Assembly: GCA_045537495.1 (NCBI GenBank)
Contig: JAZSPN010000019.1
Span: forward strand, 1 to 16,861
Reading direction: 5' to 3'
Source of the DNA: UBA1425 sp045537495
GTDB taxonomy: Bacteria > Bacillota > Clostridia > Oscillospirales > Acutalibacteraceae
DNA length: 16,861 nucleotides
A model generated the notes under the pieces. It had not been told where the DNA came from. It saw only the letters and a program-made list of their open reading frames with translations, and searched no databases. Below are positions 8,654-16,582 of the stretch, in pieces. Numbering within the stretch: the first letter of the stretch is position 1; each line of letters opens with the position of its first letter. A program made the position numbers and the translations under genes.

Positions 8654-8656
8654 CAA
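8628..8656 (-). promoter_or_regulatory. Promoter of the blaI-blaR1 operon
   Basis: Minus strand: TTGACA (8656-8651), 17 bases, TAGAAT (8633-8628), with a TGT extension before the -10 box. The whole promoter is embedded in operator O1. The -35 box begins only 7 bp after the stop codon of the upstream protease gene. Confidence 0.8.
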
Positions 8657-8663
8657 TACTTTT

Positions 8664-10730
8664 TTAATACCAGATCCAACCGAAAAGAAGAATTACTATT
8701 ATCCACTGCCACCAGGTATATTTGACGGAAATCTCACAGGTTAAGGAGAGTCCGTCATATTTAATACTTATACTTTGGACACCTCGTTTTTTCGGGTTTA
8801 AACCCGACGCGGTAAACTCACCGGTATCCTTGACGGTTTTCTTCGAGCCGTCACTGTATGTCACCTCAATCTCTGTGCCGGTGAGATCAATAATTGTATC
8901 ATATTTATAGGTGTAGAGGGTTTTTGACGGTTTACTTTTAAACCGTATCGATGAAACGGTAATCTCTTCCTTCTTCCATACGGCATATAACACGGTATCC
9001 TCATCAATTGTCAGAATATCGCCCGATAAATATTCACCGACGGTTGACTGTCTGTTCTGTGACCATCCGATAAACGTGTAATTCTCCCGATTCGGCTTTA
9101 TATCGGTTATTATATATTCGGTATCGCCTTCAACGCAAAAGCTCTCATTCGTCCCGTTATTCATGTCATACGTTAGAGTAAATGTCCGAACATCGGGAAT
9201 ATCCGGTTTTTCCGGTCTGAAAAGGTCCTGTGTCATCACTTTTATCGTCGCATTTCTGTTGTTTCTGCCGTAACAGTTGCTGAGGTCCCGCCATATTCCG
9301 TCATCCACAATAAAGCTTTGACCTTCTTTCGACGAGAACATCGGTGTTCCGTCACCGCATTTGACGTCACCTTCAACCGAAGCATATACATATCCGCCGT
9401 CATTATCGGTTATTTTTAAAGTAACCAGAAAATTCTGTTCCTTTTCTATAAATATCGGTTCGTCAAGAGGTACCGTCTGATACCCGGGAAGTGCATCGGT
9501 TTTGATAATACGTTTAAGCTCCAGATTCTTCACTTCACCGTATTTCTGACCGTTTATGGTGTTTACATCGGTAAAGTATATTCTGATTTCCGCATCAAGT
9601 TTTACATCGTTGGCACTGTAAAAAGATACGTGAGTAATCTTTTCGTTTCTCGATGAAGTGAAAATGTTTGAAGTGACGGCATATTTCCGATATTCATACA
9701 TCTGCAAGGGAAAAGCTCCGTCATATTGATATACATGGTCGTAGACATCCTTCGGCGATGCAATGAGTGTAGCCATATTGCTGATCGAAGTGTCGTAATA
9801 CGATATCCAGTAGTAACCGTCAATACCGAAATCTCTGCCCCAGCTTCCCTTGACAAGCCAAGCGCCGTCTTTTGGAGGCTTCAACGATGAATTGAAGTTA
9901 TTCCTCGAATACGAATCATCCCAGCCGACGATTGCGACGGAGTGATTACTCACAGTAAAATCGTTTTGATAATAACAACTGTTATTCGGGTTAAAGAAGC
10001 TTTTATCGTGGTAATATGAGAACAGCAGATTTCCGTTTTCAATTATCGCTTTCTTCGCTTTTTCCGTACTGTTAATTCTGTAAGCGCTTTTAATCTTTGC
10101 TTCGCTGACATATCTCAGATTTTCATCGATGACAGCTTTTGATAACTCCTCACTTGTCATATCTCGCCAAGGAAGATTTTCTTCTCTTTCGAGACCGTTT
10201 CCGCGAAGAACGGATATTGCCGCATTTTGCCAGTTGCCTCCCGTAGTATACGGGTACGTGTAATCGATTCCGTCGCCGTATGTCGGATCCTCGGTATTAT
10301 GTGTCCGCTGACGCTGAGCAAACCAGGCAAGATGCGCTTCCGAATAATTGTTCGACGAACGCGTTCCGTGTCCTTGCTTCAACAAGCTTGCCTCAACCGA
10401 AGAAATAAACGCAAACGCCCAACAGCTTCCCGACTCTCCCTGATATTTGACGGGAGTTACGCATTTAAAGTTTCTTAAATCATACGAATTCGGCAGATCC
10501 TCAGCGGCGTTCACCGAAAGCTCTGACTGATTAAGCTCAAAAGCTTTACCGTTAACGTCCGTGTAGTAATCGGGCACCGTGTTGCCGAACTCATCTTTTT
10601 CGCCGATCACTGCGTAAACGGGATTTTTCTCGGATGTTTGCGAAGCAGAAATAACGGCAAACGTGAAAATGCCGAATATAAACATAAACAGGAGCAAAAC
10701 TGAAATGAACTTAATTAAAAGCTTTCTCAT
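8664..10730 (-). CDS. Secreted papain-like (C1A) cysteine protease with lectin-like, InlB-repeat and Ig-like domains
   Basis: A 688-residue exported protease. Order: signal peptide (1-30); C1A catalytic domain (about 79-315) with the oxyanion Gln97 in KYQGES, nucleophile Cys103 in SGSCWAF and His263 in NHSVAIVGW; a beta-rich region (about 330-500) resembling the lectin-like domain that often follows clostridial C1A proteases; an InlB/Flg_new repeat (about 515-585, with FIGWSQN and LYAVW); a bacterial Ig-like domain (about 590-670); and a Trp-rich hydrophobic tail ending WWQWIIVILLFGWIWY. The usual catalytic-Asn motif KNSWG reads KGSWG here, with Gly295 (codon GGA at 9848-9846) in place of Asn, which may lower activity. 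The ATG at 10730 has AGAAAGGA upstream (10745-10738) and a promoter at 10757-10785. No terminator is seen after the stop, so read-through into the blaI operon is possible. Confidence 0.9.
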   Translation of the reverse strand: MRKLLIKFISVLLLFMFIFGIFTFAVISASQTSEKNPVYAVIGEKDEFGNTVPDYYTDVNGKAFELNQSELSVNAAEDLPNSYDLRNFKCVTPVKYQGESGSCWAFAFISSVEASLLKQGHGTRSSNNYSEAHLAWFAQRQRTHNTEDPTYGDGIDYTYPYTTGGNWQNAAISVLRGNGLEREENLPWRDMTSEELSKAVIDENLRYVSEAKIKSAYRINSTEKAKKAIIENGNLLFSYYHDKSFFNPNNSCYYQNDFTVSNHSVAIVGWDDSYSRNNFNSSLKPPKDGAWLVKGSWGRDFGIDGYYWISYYDTSISNMATLIASPKDVYDHVYQYDGAFPLQMYEYRKYAVTSNIFTSSRNEKITHVSFYSANDVKLDAEIRIYFTDVNTINGQKYGEVKNLELKRIIKTDALPGYQTVPLDEPIFIEKEQNFLVTLKITDNDGGYVYASVEGDVKCGDGTPMFSSKEGQSFIVDDGIWRDLSNCYGRNNRNATIKVMTQDLFRPEKPDIPDVRTFTLTYDMNNGTNESFCVEGDTEYIITDIKPNRENYTFIGWSQNRQSTVGEYLSGDILTIDEDTVLYAVWKKEEITVSSIRFKSKPSKTLYTYKYDTIIDLTGTEIEVTYSDGSKKTVKDTGEFTASGLNPKKRGVQSISIKYDGLSLTCEISVKYTWWQWIIVILLFGWIWY

Positions 10731-10756
10731 AATTTTTTCCTTTCTGTTTTTATTAA

Positions 10757-10785
10757 ATTATATCAAATATCAAAGAGGATGTACA
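10757..10785 (-). promoter_or_regulatory. Promoter of the C1A protease gene
   Basis: Minus strand: TATAAT (10762-10757) preceded, at 17 bp, by a weak -35 TGTACA (10785-10780). The consensus -10 with a poor -35 hints at help from an activator or at modest expression. Confidence 0.5.
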
Positions 10786-10819
10786 TTAAAAAAGCTTTAA
10801 AATTCATTTAATAAAAGTT

Positions 10820-10856
10820 AAAGACCTTAAAACATTTTGATAGTTTTAAGGTCTTT
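10820..10856 (-). terminator. Intrinsic terminator of the phosphodiesterase-metallophosphoesterase operon
   Basis: 14-bp perfect arms AAAGACCTTAAAAC (10820-10833) and GTTTTAAGGTCTTT (10843-10856) with a 9-nt loop, ending 6 bases after the stop codon. Reading the minus strand, AACTTTTATT follows the stem. Confidence 0.8.
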
Positions 10857-10862
10857 TCGGTA

Positions 10863-12239
10863 TTATTTAAAGAAAACAGATAAAAACGGATACTTTTCAA
10901 CAAGATACGGAATCAATATGCCCTTGAAGTAGCCGCCGATATCGGATTCATCGAATGTGAAATCCGTCTTAATTATAGTAAAGCTGTCAATAACTTCGTC
11001 GGTTGCCGTGTCAACGGTTTCAAGTATCAGTTTTCCGTCGGCGGTAATCTCCACGGTTGAATAGCTGTCATTACCTGTTACGGACTCAAAAGCAATCCAC
11101 GGATAATTGTAGCTGCTTTCAGGCTTACGTGAAAATCCCGATGAAGCAGAAGCGGTCATATAAAGTATGCCTTCGGGATCGGTTACAACGCCCGAAGCAT
11201 AGTCGGCATTTTCTGCAATTTCAAAATTCTTCATAAAGTACGATCTGCCGTAGATGTGATCGTGACCTGTCAGAACGATATCGAAATCAAACGCATCAAA
11301 GGCGGGAGTTAACATCTTGAGGACTTTTACGGTTTCTTCCTGAGTCGCATGACCTCCGGTACCGTAAACATCGTGATGCATAACCGCAACTCTCCACAAA
11401 GCATCCTCATTTTCACCGACCGCTTTTTCGATCAGCTTATAGGTGTCGTGAGTGTTGATTTTGCACGAATTAATCATGACAAATAAAACGTCACCGTAGC
11501 GGAACCAATATCCGTTACCGGAGATGCTCGGCCATAATCCGAGGTAGGTATTCGGATTGTTGACATAATACTTGTACGTCGTTCCCTTGTTGTCATGATT
11601 TCCGACAACAGTCGCAAAAGGATAGCTTCTAAGATACTTCGGCGAAAGTGTAGCTGTCCATTCAGATTCAACCGTACCGCTGTTTGTTATATCACCGGCT
11701 GAAACGATAAAGCTGATATCGTCGTTATTATTAAACGCCTTTTCGAGAACAGTGTTCCACTTATAGGAATTTTCGGCTAAATCATATTCTTTGTGTTTCG
11801 GCTGCTGATCGCTCACATAAAGAAACTTAAAGCTGTCGGAAGAACGTGTGACATACTCGAAGGGACCGTTGAAACCGTTACCGTTACTGTAAGTGTAATA
11901 ATATGTTTCATTCTCTTCCATGCCCGTAGCGGTAACCCTGTTTACACGCTGCCCCGGAACATCGGAAATTCCCGTCTTGCCCGTAAACTCGACGTAAGAG
12001 CTCATATCCTGATTTTTGCTGATTCTGACAACGGGTTTTGATGCAGTAAGTTCGGAATGCCAATTGAAATTCAGCTCCGATTCGTCGGTGCCGGGAGTCA
12101 GACTTATCAATGTGTTGTCAACGGTCGAATAATAACTTTTCCAGTCATCAAGACTTATGTTTTCCGTGGCGGAAAAAGCAATAAACGAAAGCGATAATGC
12201 CATAACGGCACAAAGAATTACAGAAATTGTCCTTTTCAT
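10863..12239 (-). CDS. Secreted purple-acid-phosphatase-like metallophosphoesterase
   Basis: A 458-residue exported calcineurin-like phosphoesterase. Order: signal peptide (about 1-23, MKRTISVILC..AFSA); a fibronectin-III-like domain of the purple-acid-phosphatase N-terminal type (about 40-135, ending in ETYYYTYSNG); then the metallophosphoesterase core with SDQQ (D144, Q146), AGD (D183), GNHD (N214-D216), MHHD and GHDHIYGRS. The dinuclear metal site is therefore largely complete. The Tyr of the GDxxY motif that gives true purple acid phosphatases their colour is Asn186, and the usual DxH is DxQ, so the protein is probably not a classical purple enzyme. The substrate is unknown. It is the second gene of an operon: its ATG is 2 bases after the stop of the phosphodiesterase gene, and its ribosome binding site (AAAGAGG) lies inside that gene, so translation is probably coupled. 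Confidence 0.92.
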   Translation of the reverse strand: MKRTISVILCAVMALSLSFIAFSATENISLDDWKSYYSTVDNTLISLTPGTDESELNFNWHSELTASKPVVRISKNQDMSSYVEFTGKTGISDVPGQRVNRVTATGMEENETYYYTYSNGNGFNGPFEYVTRSSDSFKFLYVSDQQPKHKEYDLAENSYKWNTVLEKAFNNNDDISFIVSAGDITNSGTVESEWTATLSPKYLRSYPFATVVGNHDNKGTTYKYYVNNPNTYLGLWPSISGNGYWFRYGDVLFVMINSCKINTHDTYKLIEKAVGENEDALWRVAVMHHDVYGTGGHATQEETVKVLKMLTPAFDAFDFDIVLTGHDHIYGRSYFMKNFEIAENADYASGVVTDPEGILYMTASASSGFSRKPESSYNYPWIAFESVTGNDSYSTVEITADGKLILETVDTATDEVIDSFTIIKTDFTFDESDIGGYFKGILIPYLVEKYPFLSVFFK

Positions 12240-12241
12240 AG

Positions 12242-13102
12242 TTATACCTCTTTTCTTGAATAAGCTTTATACAGGTGGACAATATTGAGGTCCTCGTCCA
12301 TGTCGAGTCCGTGAGAACCGCAATTACCGTCAATCTCGTGGCAGCCGTGATCCATCGAGAAACCCACTAGAGTGTTGTGACCTGACCAATGCTCCTTAAT
12401 CATTGAACTGAACATCGCAAAAGCCTCGACATTCGACCGAAGCTCGGATAAAGCCTCTATACTTTCGGGACCGTGCTTGTGCATGACGGAGTCGTAATTG
12501 CCGTTGTAGACAACGACAAAGTCGTATTCGTCCTTCAAGATGATTTCGGCAGCCTTTGCATTGACTTCTTCGATGGTATCATAGATAAAGTAATCCATGT
12601 CGCGCTCTAAGAAAATCTTGGCAAGACTGCAATTATCTTCGGCGATGATTACGGGCTTCTTTCCGGCACGTATGAGAGCATCAAACATTGAATCGGTTTT
12701 AATAACAGGTTTTGTGTACGACTGAATTCCGTGCACCGAAGGCTGTACACCCGTATACATCGTTCCGAAGCAAACGGGAGTCACCGACGGCATAACGGTG
12801 CAGAACGGTATACGAAGCTCTGTTCTTTCCGTCGCCTCAGTCATGAGTTGAGGATACTTTTCATAAACCCATTGAGCAATGGCATCGGGATTGTACATGA
12901 ATACTCTGTCGGCTTTTTCGCCGCCAAAGGCTTCGTCAACATAATTTACCAGTACTTCGGCGGGAGGCTGCGACGTTACAGGCTTTTCAATTCCCATGGC
13001 ATACGCAAGAGATGCACACAAAGTATCGAGCGAGAGTGAATTTTTCAATTGAGTCACCCGTATCTTTCGATACTGATCCTTTCTTTTGTTATATAAAGAC
13101 AC
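12242..13102 (-). CDS. Alkaline-phosphatase-superfamily protein (type I phosphodiesterase/nucleotide pyrophosphatase-like)
   Basis: A predicted cytosolic phosphodiesterase or phosphatase of about 286 residues, with no signal peptide. Motifs of the superfamily are seen in order: a possible metal Asp in MYNPDAIAQW; the nucleophile region MPSVTPVCFGTMYTG followed by VHGIQSY; a metal segment NYDSVMHKHGPES; and the C-terminal SMDHGCHEIDGNCGSHGLD with Asp-His and a final His. It is short for the family (often 400 or more), so a minimal version is likely. The start is uncertain. The longest frame begins at GTG 13102 without a clear ribosome binding site. GTG 13057 and TTG 13048 are alternatives; TTG 13048 has GGGTGA 5 nt upstream. 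I keep 13102 because the extra residues (RKDQYRKIRVTQ) look protein-like. It is the first gene of an operon with the secreted metallophosphoesterase. Confidence 0.85.
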   Translation of the reverse strand: MSLYNKRKDQYRKIRVTQLKNSLSLDTLCASLAYAMGIEKPVTSQPPAEVLVNYVDEAFGGEKADRVFMYNPDAIAQWVYEKYPQLMTEATERTELRIPFCTVMPSVTPVCFGTMYTGVQPSVHGIQSYTKPVIKTDSMFDALIRAGKKPVIIAEDNCSLAKIFLERDMDYFIYDTIEEVNAKAAEIILKDEYDFVVVYNGNYDSVMHKHGPESIEALSELRSNVEAFAMFSSMIKEHWSGHNTLVGFSMDHGCHEIDGNCGSHGLDMDEDLNIVHLYKAYSRKEV

Positions 13103-13168
13103 AGATATGTAACGGTACTGTCAATAATAAACTCGACAATAAACCACAGTATATAACTGCTTATAATT

Positions 13169-13197
13169 ATTTTAACATAGTATTTATTGAAAATCAA
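13169..13197 (-). promoter_or_regulatory. Promoter of the phosphodiesterase-metallophosphoesterase operon
   Basis: Minus strand: TTGATT (13197-13192), 17 bases, TAAAAT (13174-13169) with a TGT extended -10. The start would be near 13162, giving a leader of about 60 nt before GTG 13102. Another TTGACA at 13124-13119 has no well-spaced -10 box. Confidence 0.6.
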
Positions 13198-13221
13198 ATA
13201 AAAAGTAAAAAATTTTATCAA

Positions 13222-13250
13222 TTGAATTGAAAGAGAGATTATGATATAAT
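13222..13250 (+). promoter_or_regulatory. Promoter of the amidohydrolase-metallophosphoesterase operon
   Basis: TTGAAT (13222-13227), 17 bases, TATAAT (13245-13250) with an extended -10 TGA. The predicted start is near 13257, giving a short leader of about 18 nt. It diverges from the minus-strand operon promoter 25 bp away. Confidence 0.75.
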
Positions 13251-13274
13251 TGTAAAAAATGAGAGGTGAATAAA

Positions 13275-14840
13275 ATGAAGTGTTATTCAGGAAACATTCT
13301 CACGGTGAACAAAGACAACGACGTGGTCCGTTATCTTGTTGAAAAGGACGGCAAGATTGTTTTCGTCGGCGACAGCTTGCCCGATTTGTATAAAGATGCA
13401 GAAATGATAGAGCTTCACGACAAAGCACTGATCCCCTCCTTTACCGATACTCATCAGCATTTTGCATCGTTCTCGACATTTTTTGCGGGACTCAATGTAA
13501 TGGATGCCGAATCTAATGTTGAGATTTCTCAAATGATCAGGGATTTTGTTAAAAAATCAACGGCAAAAACAATAATTGCTTTCGGCGCATCACCCTATTC
13601 TGTATCCGAAAAAAGACTCATCAGCAGAACGGAACTTGACGCTGTTTGTCCTGACAAAGAAATTATGGTCGTAAAATACGACGGACACGCCTGCATTGTA
13701 AATTCAAAGCTTCTTGATAAAATGAAATCAAAAGTGCAGAATCTCCGCGGTTACCATCCCGACACCGGAGAAATGAATCAGGAAGCGTTTTTTCAGTTTT
13801 CGAATTATATTTCTTCATCCTTATCAATTATAGATCTTGTCAGAAATATGCAGAATGCAGTCGATTTTTATGCAAAACACGGCATAGGCATGATTCATAC
13901 AGTCAGTGGAGTCGGATTCCCCATGAATCTCGACATCACCTTTGAAAAGCTTTTTGCAAAAGGACTTAAAAACGGTTTTCAGATAAGAGTTTTCCCTCAA
14001 CCGATGAACATAAAATCCGCTAAATGCAGAAAACTTCCACGCATAGGAGGTTGTTTCGAGAGTGCTCTTGACGGCTGTTTCGGATCAGTGGATGCTGCGA
14101 TGAATGAGCCGTATTGCAATTCCGACGACCGCGGTGTACTCTATTATTCCGACGAAAAAGTTATTGATTTTTGTAAGAAAGCCAACAGAGAAGGCTTGCA
14201 GATTGAACTGCACGCGATCGGCGACAGAGCTTTTGATCAGGCGACAACAGCTCTTAAAGCCGCGCTTGACGATTATCCGAGAAATGATCACCGTCACGGA
14301 ATTATCCATGACTGTCTGCCCACGGAATCGGGAATAAAAATATGTGCCGAATACAACATCCAGCTTCCGATGCAAAGTGCGTTTATAGGCTGGAAGCAGG
14401 AGCCTGACGAGTATCTTGAAAGCATCATGGGACAAGAACGCTTGTCGAGGCTCAATCCGATTAACACGTTCAAAAAGAGAGGAATTCTTGTTTCTTTCGG
14501 CTCAGATGCGCCGTGTACGTCCCCCGATCCCGTTGTCTGGATTGACAGGGCTGTCAACAATCCGAACGCAAACGAAGCGGTATCCGTCGAAGATGCTCTC
14601 AGAATGTGTACATATAACGGTTGCTACACAACGTTCGATGAAAAAGAACGCGGAAGCCTTGAAATCGGTAAAACGGCGGATATGGTAATTCTTTCAGCGA
14701 ATCCATATTCAATTGATAAAGCCGAAATTAAAAATCTGAAGGTTGAAAAGCTCATTTTATCAGGAAAAGAGTATGAAAGCTGTAAGGAAAACGTACTTCG
14801 CACCGTGGTAAGAGGCTTGTTTTCGGATTCAAAATATTGA
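13275..14840 (+). CDS. YtcJ-type metal-dependent amidohydrolase (Amidohydro_3)
   Basis: A 521-residue cytosolic TIM-barrel hydrolase of the amidohydrolase superfamily; the bond cleaved is probably an amide or related C-N bond, but the substrate is unknown. An N-terminal beta-sandwich strand set (MKCYSGNILTVN..GKIVFVGD) precedes the metal motif DTHQHF (H60, H62). Further ligands are likely the His in IELHAIGDRAFDQA, HRHGIIHD, and the Asp in SFGSDAPCTSPDP. The C-terminal GSLEIGKTADMVILSANPY is the returning beta-sandwich motif typical of the family. Length is normal. I chose ATG 13275 over GTG 13266 because GAGAGGTGA at 13261-13269 then sits 5-6 nt upstream as the ribosome binding site. It is followed after 15 bases by a metallophosphoesterase gene on the same transcript. 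Confidence 0.92.
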   Translation: MKCYSGNILTVNKDNDVVRYLVEKDGKIVFVGDSLPDLYKDAEMIELHDKALIPSFTDTHQHFASFSTFFAGLNVMDAESNVEISQMIRDFVKKSTAKTIIAFGASPYSVSEKRLISRTELDAVCPDKEIMVVKYDGHACIVNSKLLDKMKSKVQNLRGYHPDTGEMNQEAFFQFSNYISSSLSIIDLVRNMQNAVDFYAKHGIGMIHTVSGVGFPMNLDITFEKLFAKGLKNGFQIRVFPQPMNIKSAKCRKLPRIGGCFESALDGCFGSVDAAMNEPYCNSDDRGVLYYSDEKVIDFCKKANREGLQIELHAIGDRAFDQATTALKAALDDYPRNDHRHGIIHDCLPTESGIKICAEYNIQLPMQSAFIGWKQEPDEYLESIMGQERLSRLNPINTFKKRGILVSFGSDAPCTSPDPVVWIDRAVNNPNANEAVSVEDALRMCTYNGCYTTFDEKERGSLEIGKTADMVILSANPYSIDKAEIKNLKVEKLILSGKEYESCKENVLRTVVRGLFSDSKY

Positions 14841-14855
14841 TTTAAGGTTGATTTT

Positions 14856-15686
14856 ATGAAGTTTACAGAGCATAAATTGAATATCGGAGCTGAAAACCCG
14901 TTTTCTTTTCTTCACGTAAGCGACACGCATCTGACGTTTGCCGACCAAAGAGATGGGGAACGAAAGGTTAAACTCTCCGAAAGTCGAGAAAAGGTTTTTC
15001 CCGATGCTCCTCTGAATTTTGCCGAAACGAAAATGAAGGCTGATGAGCTTGGCTGTTTCATCGCACACACGGGAGATCTTATCGACTTTGTGTCCGAAAG
15101 AAATCTTGAAGAAGTAAAAGCTTTTACAGACTCATACGACTGTTTCATGGCGGCAGGTAATCACGAATTCAGTCTGTACGTCGGCGAAGCCAAAGAAGAT
15201 GCCGCTTACAGAAACTTAAGTCTTGATAAGGTTCAAGGTGTATTCAAGAACGATATCCGATTTTCATCGAGAAAGGTCAACGGGATAAATCTCATCTCGA
15301 TAGATAATTCCTACTACCTTTTCGAGGAGGATCAGCTCAACAAGCTCAGATTCGAACTTAATCTCGACATGCCGACAATTTTATTTTTGCATACCCCACT
15401 TTACTCTAAAGAAACGTATGATTTCTGCACCGACAACGGCAAGAGTCTTCCTGCATATCTTATGTCTGTACCCGAGGAAATGATGATTGATTATTCTCCC
15501 GACAGATTCGAACAGCAGAAGCAGGACGAAGTCACAAAAGAGGCGTACGATTTAATTACAAATTCGAGAAATATCGCAGCAATTTTTTCGGGACACCTGC
15601 ACAAAGATTTTGAATCGGAGCTTTCTCCGAACATCAAACAGTTTATAACGGGTATCGGCACAGGCAGAATAGTAACGGTTAAATAG
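14856..15686 (+). CDS. Cytosolic calcineurin-like metallophosphoesterase
   Basis: A 276-residue protein without a signal peptide. All core motifs of the metallophosphoesterase fold are present: VSDTH (D23, H25), HTGD (D74), AGNHE (N102, H103), LHTPLY and FSGHLH near the C-terminus. It should hydrolyse a phosphomonoester or phosphodiester with two metal ions. The substrate cannot be told. The GNHE (rather than GNHD) form is common in the wider family. The ATG at 14856 has AAGG at 14844-14847. It lies 15 bases after the amidohydrolase gene and is the last gene of that operon, ending just before a hairpin. It is not closely similar to the secreted metallophosphoesterase at 10863-12239; only the motifs are shared. 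Confidence 0.92.
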   Translation: MKFTEHKLNIGAENPFSFLHVSDTHLTFADQRDGERKVKLSESREKVFPDAPLNFAETKMKADELGCFIAHTGDLIDFVSERNLEEVKAFTDSYDCFMAAGNHEFSLYVGEAKEDAAYRNLSLDKVQGVFKNDIRFSSRKVNGINLISIDNSYYLFEEDQLNKLRFELNLDMPTILFLHTPLYSKETYDFCTDNGKSLPAYLMSVPEEMMIDYSPDRFEQQKQDEVTKEAYDLITNSRNIAAIFSGHLHKDFESELSPNIKQFITGIGTGRIVTVK

Positions 15687-15687
15687 C

Positions 15688-15723
15688 AATCAGCGACTCG
15701 CAAAATACTGTGAGTCGCTGATT
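15688..15723. terminator. Bidirectional terminator between convergent genes
   Basis: 12-bp perfect arms AATCAGCGACTC (15688-15699) and GAGTCGCTGATT (15712-15723) with a 12-nt loop. It starts 1 base after the metallophosphoesterase stop and ends 5 bases before the methyltransferase stop, so it probably serves both. The T-tracts are short. Confidence 0.75.
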
Positions 15724-15728
15724 TAACA

Positions 15729-16556
15729 TTAATGCCACTGTTTTGTTCTTCTTGCAACGTAACTGACCACATCTGTGCTCAAATGACTTACAAATGTTTC
15801 TCTCGGAATATCGTATTCCTGTCCGCTGACAGAAGCCTTTATCAATTTCCAGCCGTTAAATACGCGGCACAGACAGTCCTGTACCTTTTCTGTCGGAAGA
15901 TTGACTTCAAATTGAGCATCAACCGTTTCTTGTGTATCCCGATTAACCTCCCTGACATTTGAGTTTATTACTAAACAAACAATGCCGTTTTCACGTAGAC
16001 CATTTTTTATTTCAGACATCTTTTTAACAAAAGAGTCAAAGGAATCTGTGTGCTCCAATGCGGATACGGCCATTATAAAATCATAATAATTCTCTTTGAT
16101 ATAAAACTCTTCGATGGATTTTACAATCCCGTTAATACACGAAGCTACATCATGCTCATCGGCATTTTGAGTAAGTTTCTCAATTGCAATTTCAAGCAAA
16201 TCAACACAGTCTGCGATACAATTGATTTTTTTAAACTTTTCTGCAATAAATATGCTGTTTCTTCCGACTCCGCAACCTAAATCCAGAACTCTGAGCTCAT
16301 TGTAATCTTCGAACAACGGCACAATATCTTTTACAGTCTTTATAGGTTTTTGAAGCCAACTGTCGGAACTGTACAGCTTTTCATTTGTGTATATCTCGGT
16401 ATGAGATTTTCTTTCGCTTTCTCTGATTCGAAGTATTCTTTCATTCATAAATTTTCGCAAAACGGAGTCACTTTTATTATCCGATTTCTCCGTCTTTAAT
16501 ACCCTCTCGTTATTTTCATTTATAGGTTTAAATTCCGCAACTATTACGACATTCAA
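15729..16556 (-). CDS. Class I SAM-dependent methyltransferase
   Basis: A cytosolic methyltransferase using S-adenosylmethionine; the acceptor is unknown. Motif I is LDLGCGVGRNS (about 94-104), the acidic end of strand 2 is near CVDLLEIAIEKL, motif IV-like is FIMAVSALEHT, and a later strand is GIVCLVINSN. The region before motif I (YSSDSWLQKPIKTV) resembles TehB-type methyltransferases. The start is doubtful. The longest frame begins at 16556, with no ribosome binding site seen; the internal ATG at 16448 (MNERILRIRESE) matches the usual N-terminus of this group and would give 239 residues, but it also lacks a clear site. No convincing promoter is visible in the 26 bases between the gene and the repeat block, so transcription might come through that block or start inside the frame. 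Confidence 0.85.
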   Translation of the reverse strand: MNVVIVAEFKPINENNERVLKTEKSDNKSDSVLRKFMNERILRIRESERKSHTEIYTNEKLYSSDSWLQKPIKTVKDIVPLFEDYNELRVLDLGCGVGRNSIFIAEKFKKINCIADCVDLLEIAIEKLTQNADEHDVASCINGIVKSIEEFYIKENYYDFIMAVSALEHTDSFDSFVKKMSEIKNGLRENGIVCLVINSNVREVNRDTQETVDAQFEVNLPTEKVQDCLCRVFNGWKLIKASVSGQEYDIPRETFVSHLSTDVVSYVARRTKQWH

Positions 16557-16582
16557 ATAATGTCATATCATCGGTTTCTGTA

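Noticed and set aside
8138..8725. 195-residue plus-strand frame across the blaI promoter
   Set aside because: It is antisense to blaI and would run through the operator palindromes and into the protease gene; no start signal.
13119..13124. TTGACA as the -35 box of the phosphodiesterase operon
   Set aside because: No acceptable -10 box lies 16-18 bp downstream; the TTGATT-17-TAAAAT pair at 13169-13197 is better.
13266..13274. GTG at 13266 as the amidohydrolase start
   Set aside because: It overlaps the GAGAGGTGA ribosome binding site that correctly serves ATG 13275.
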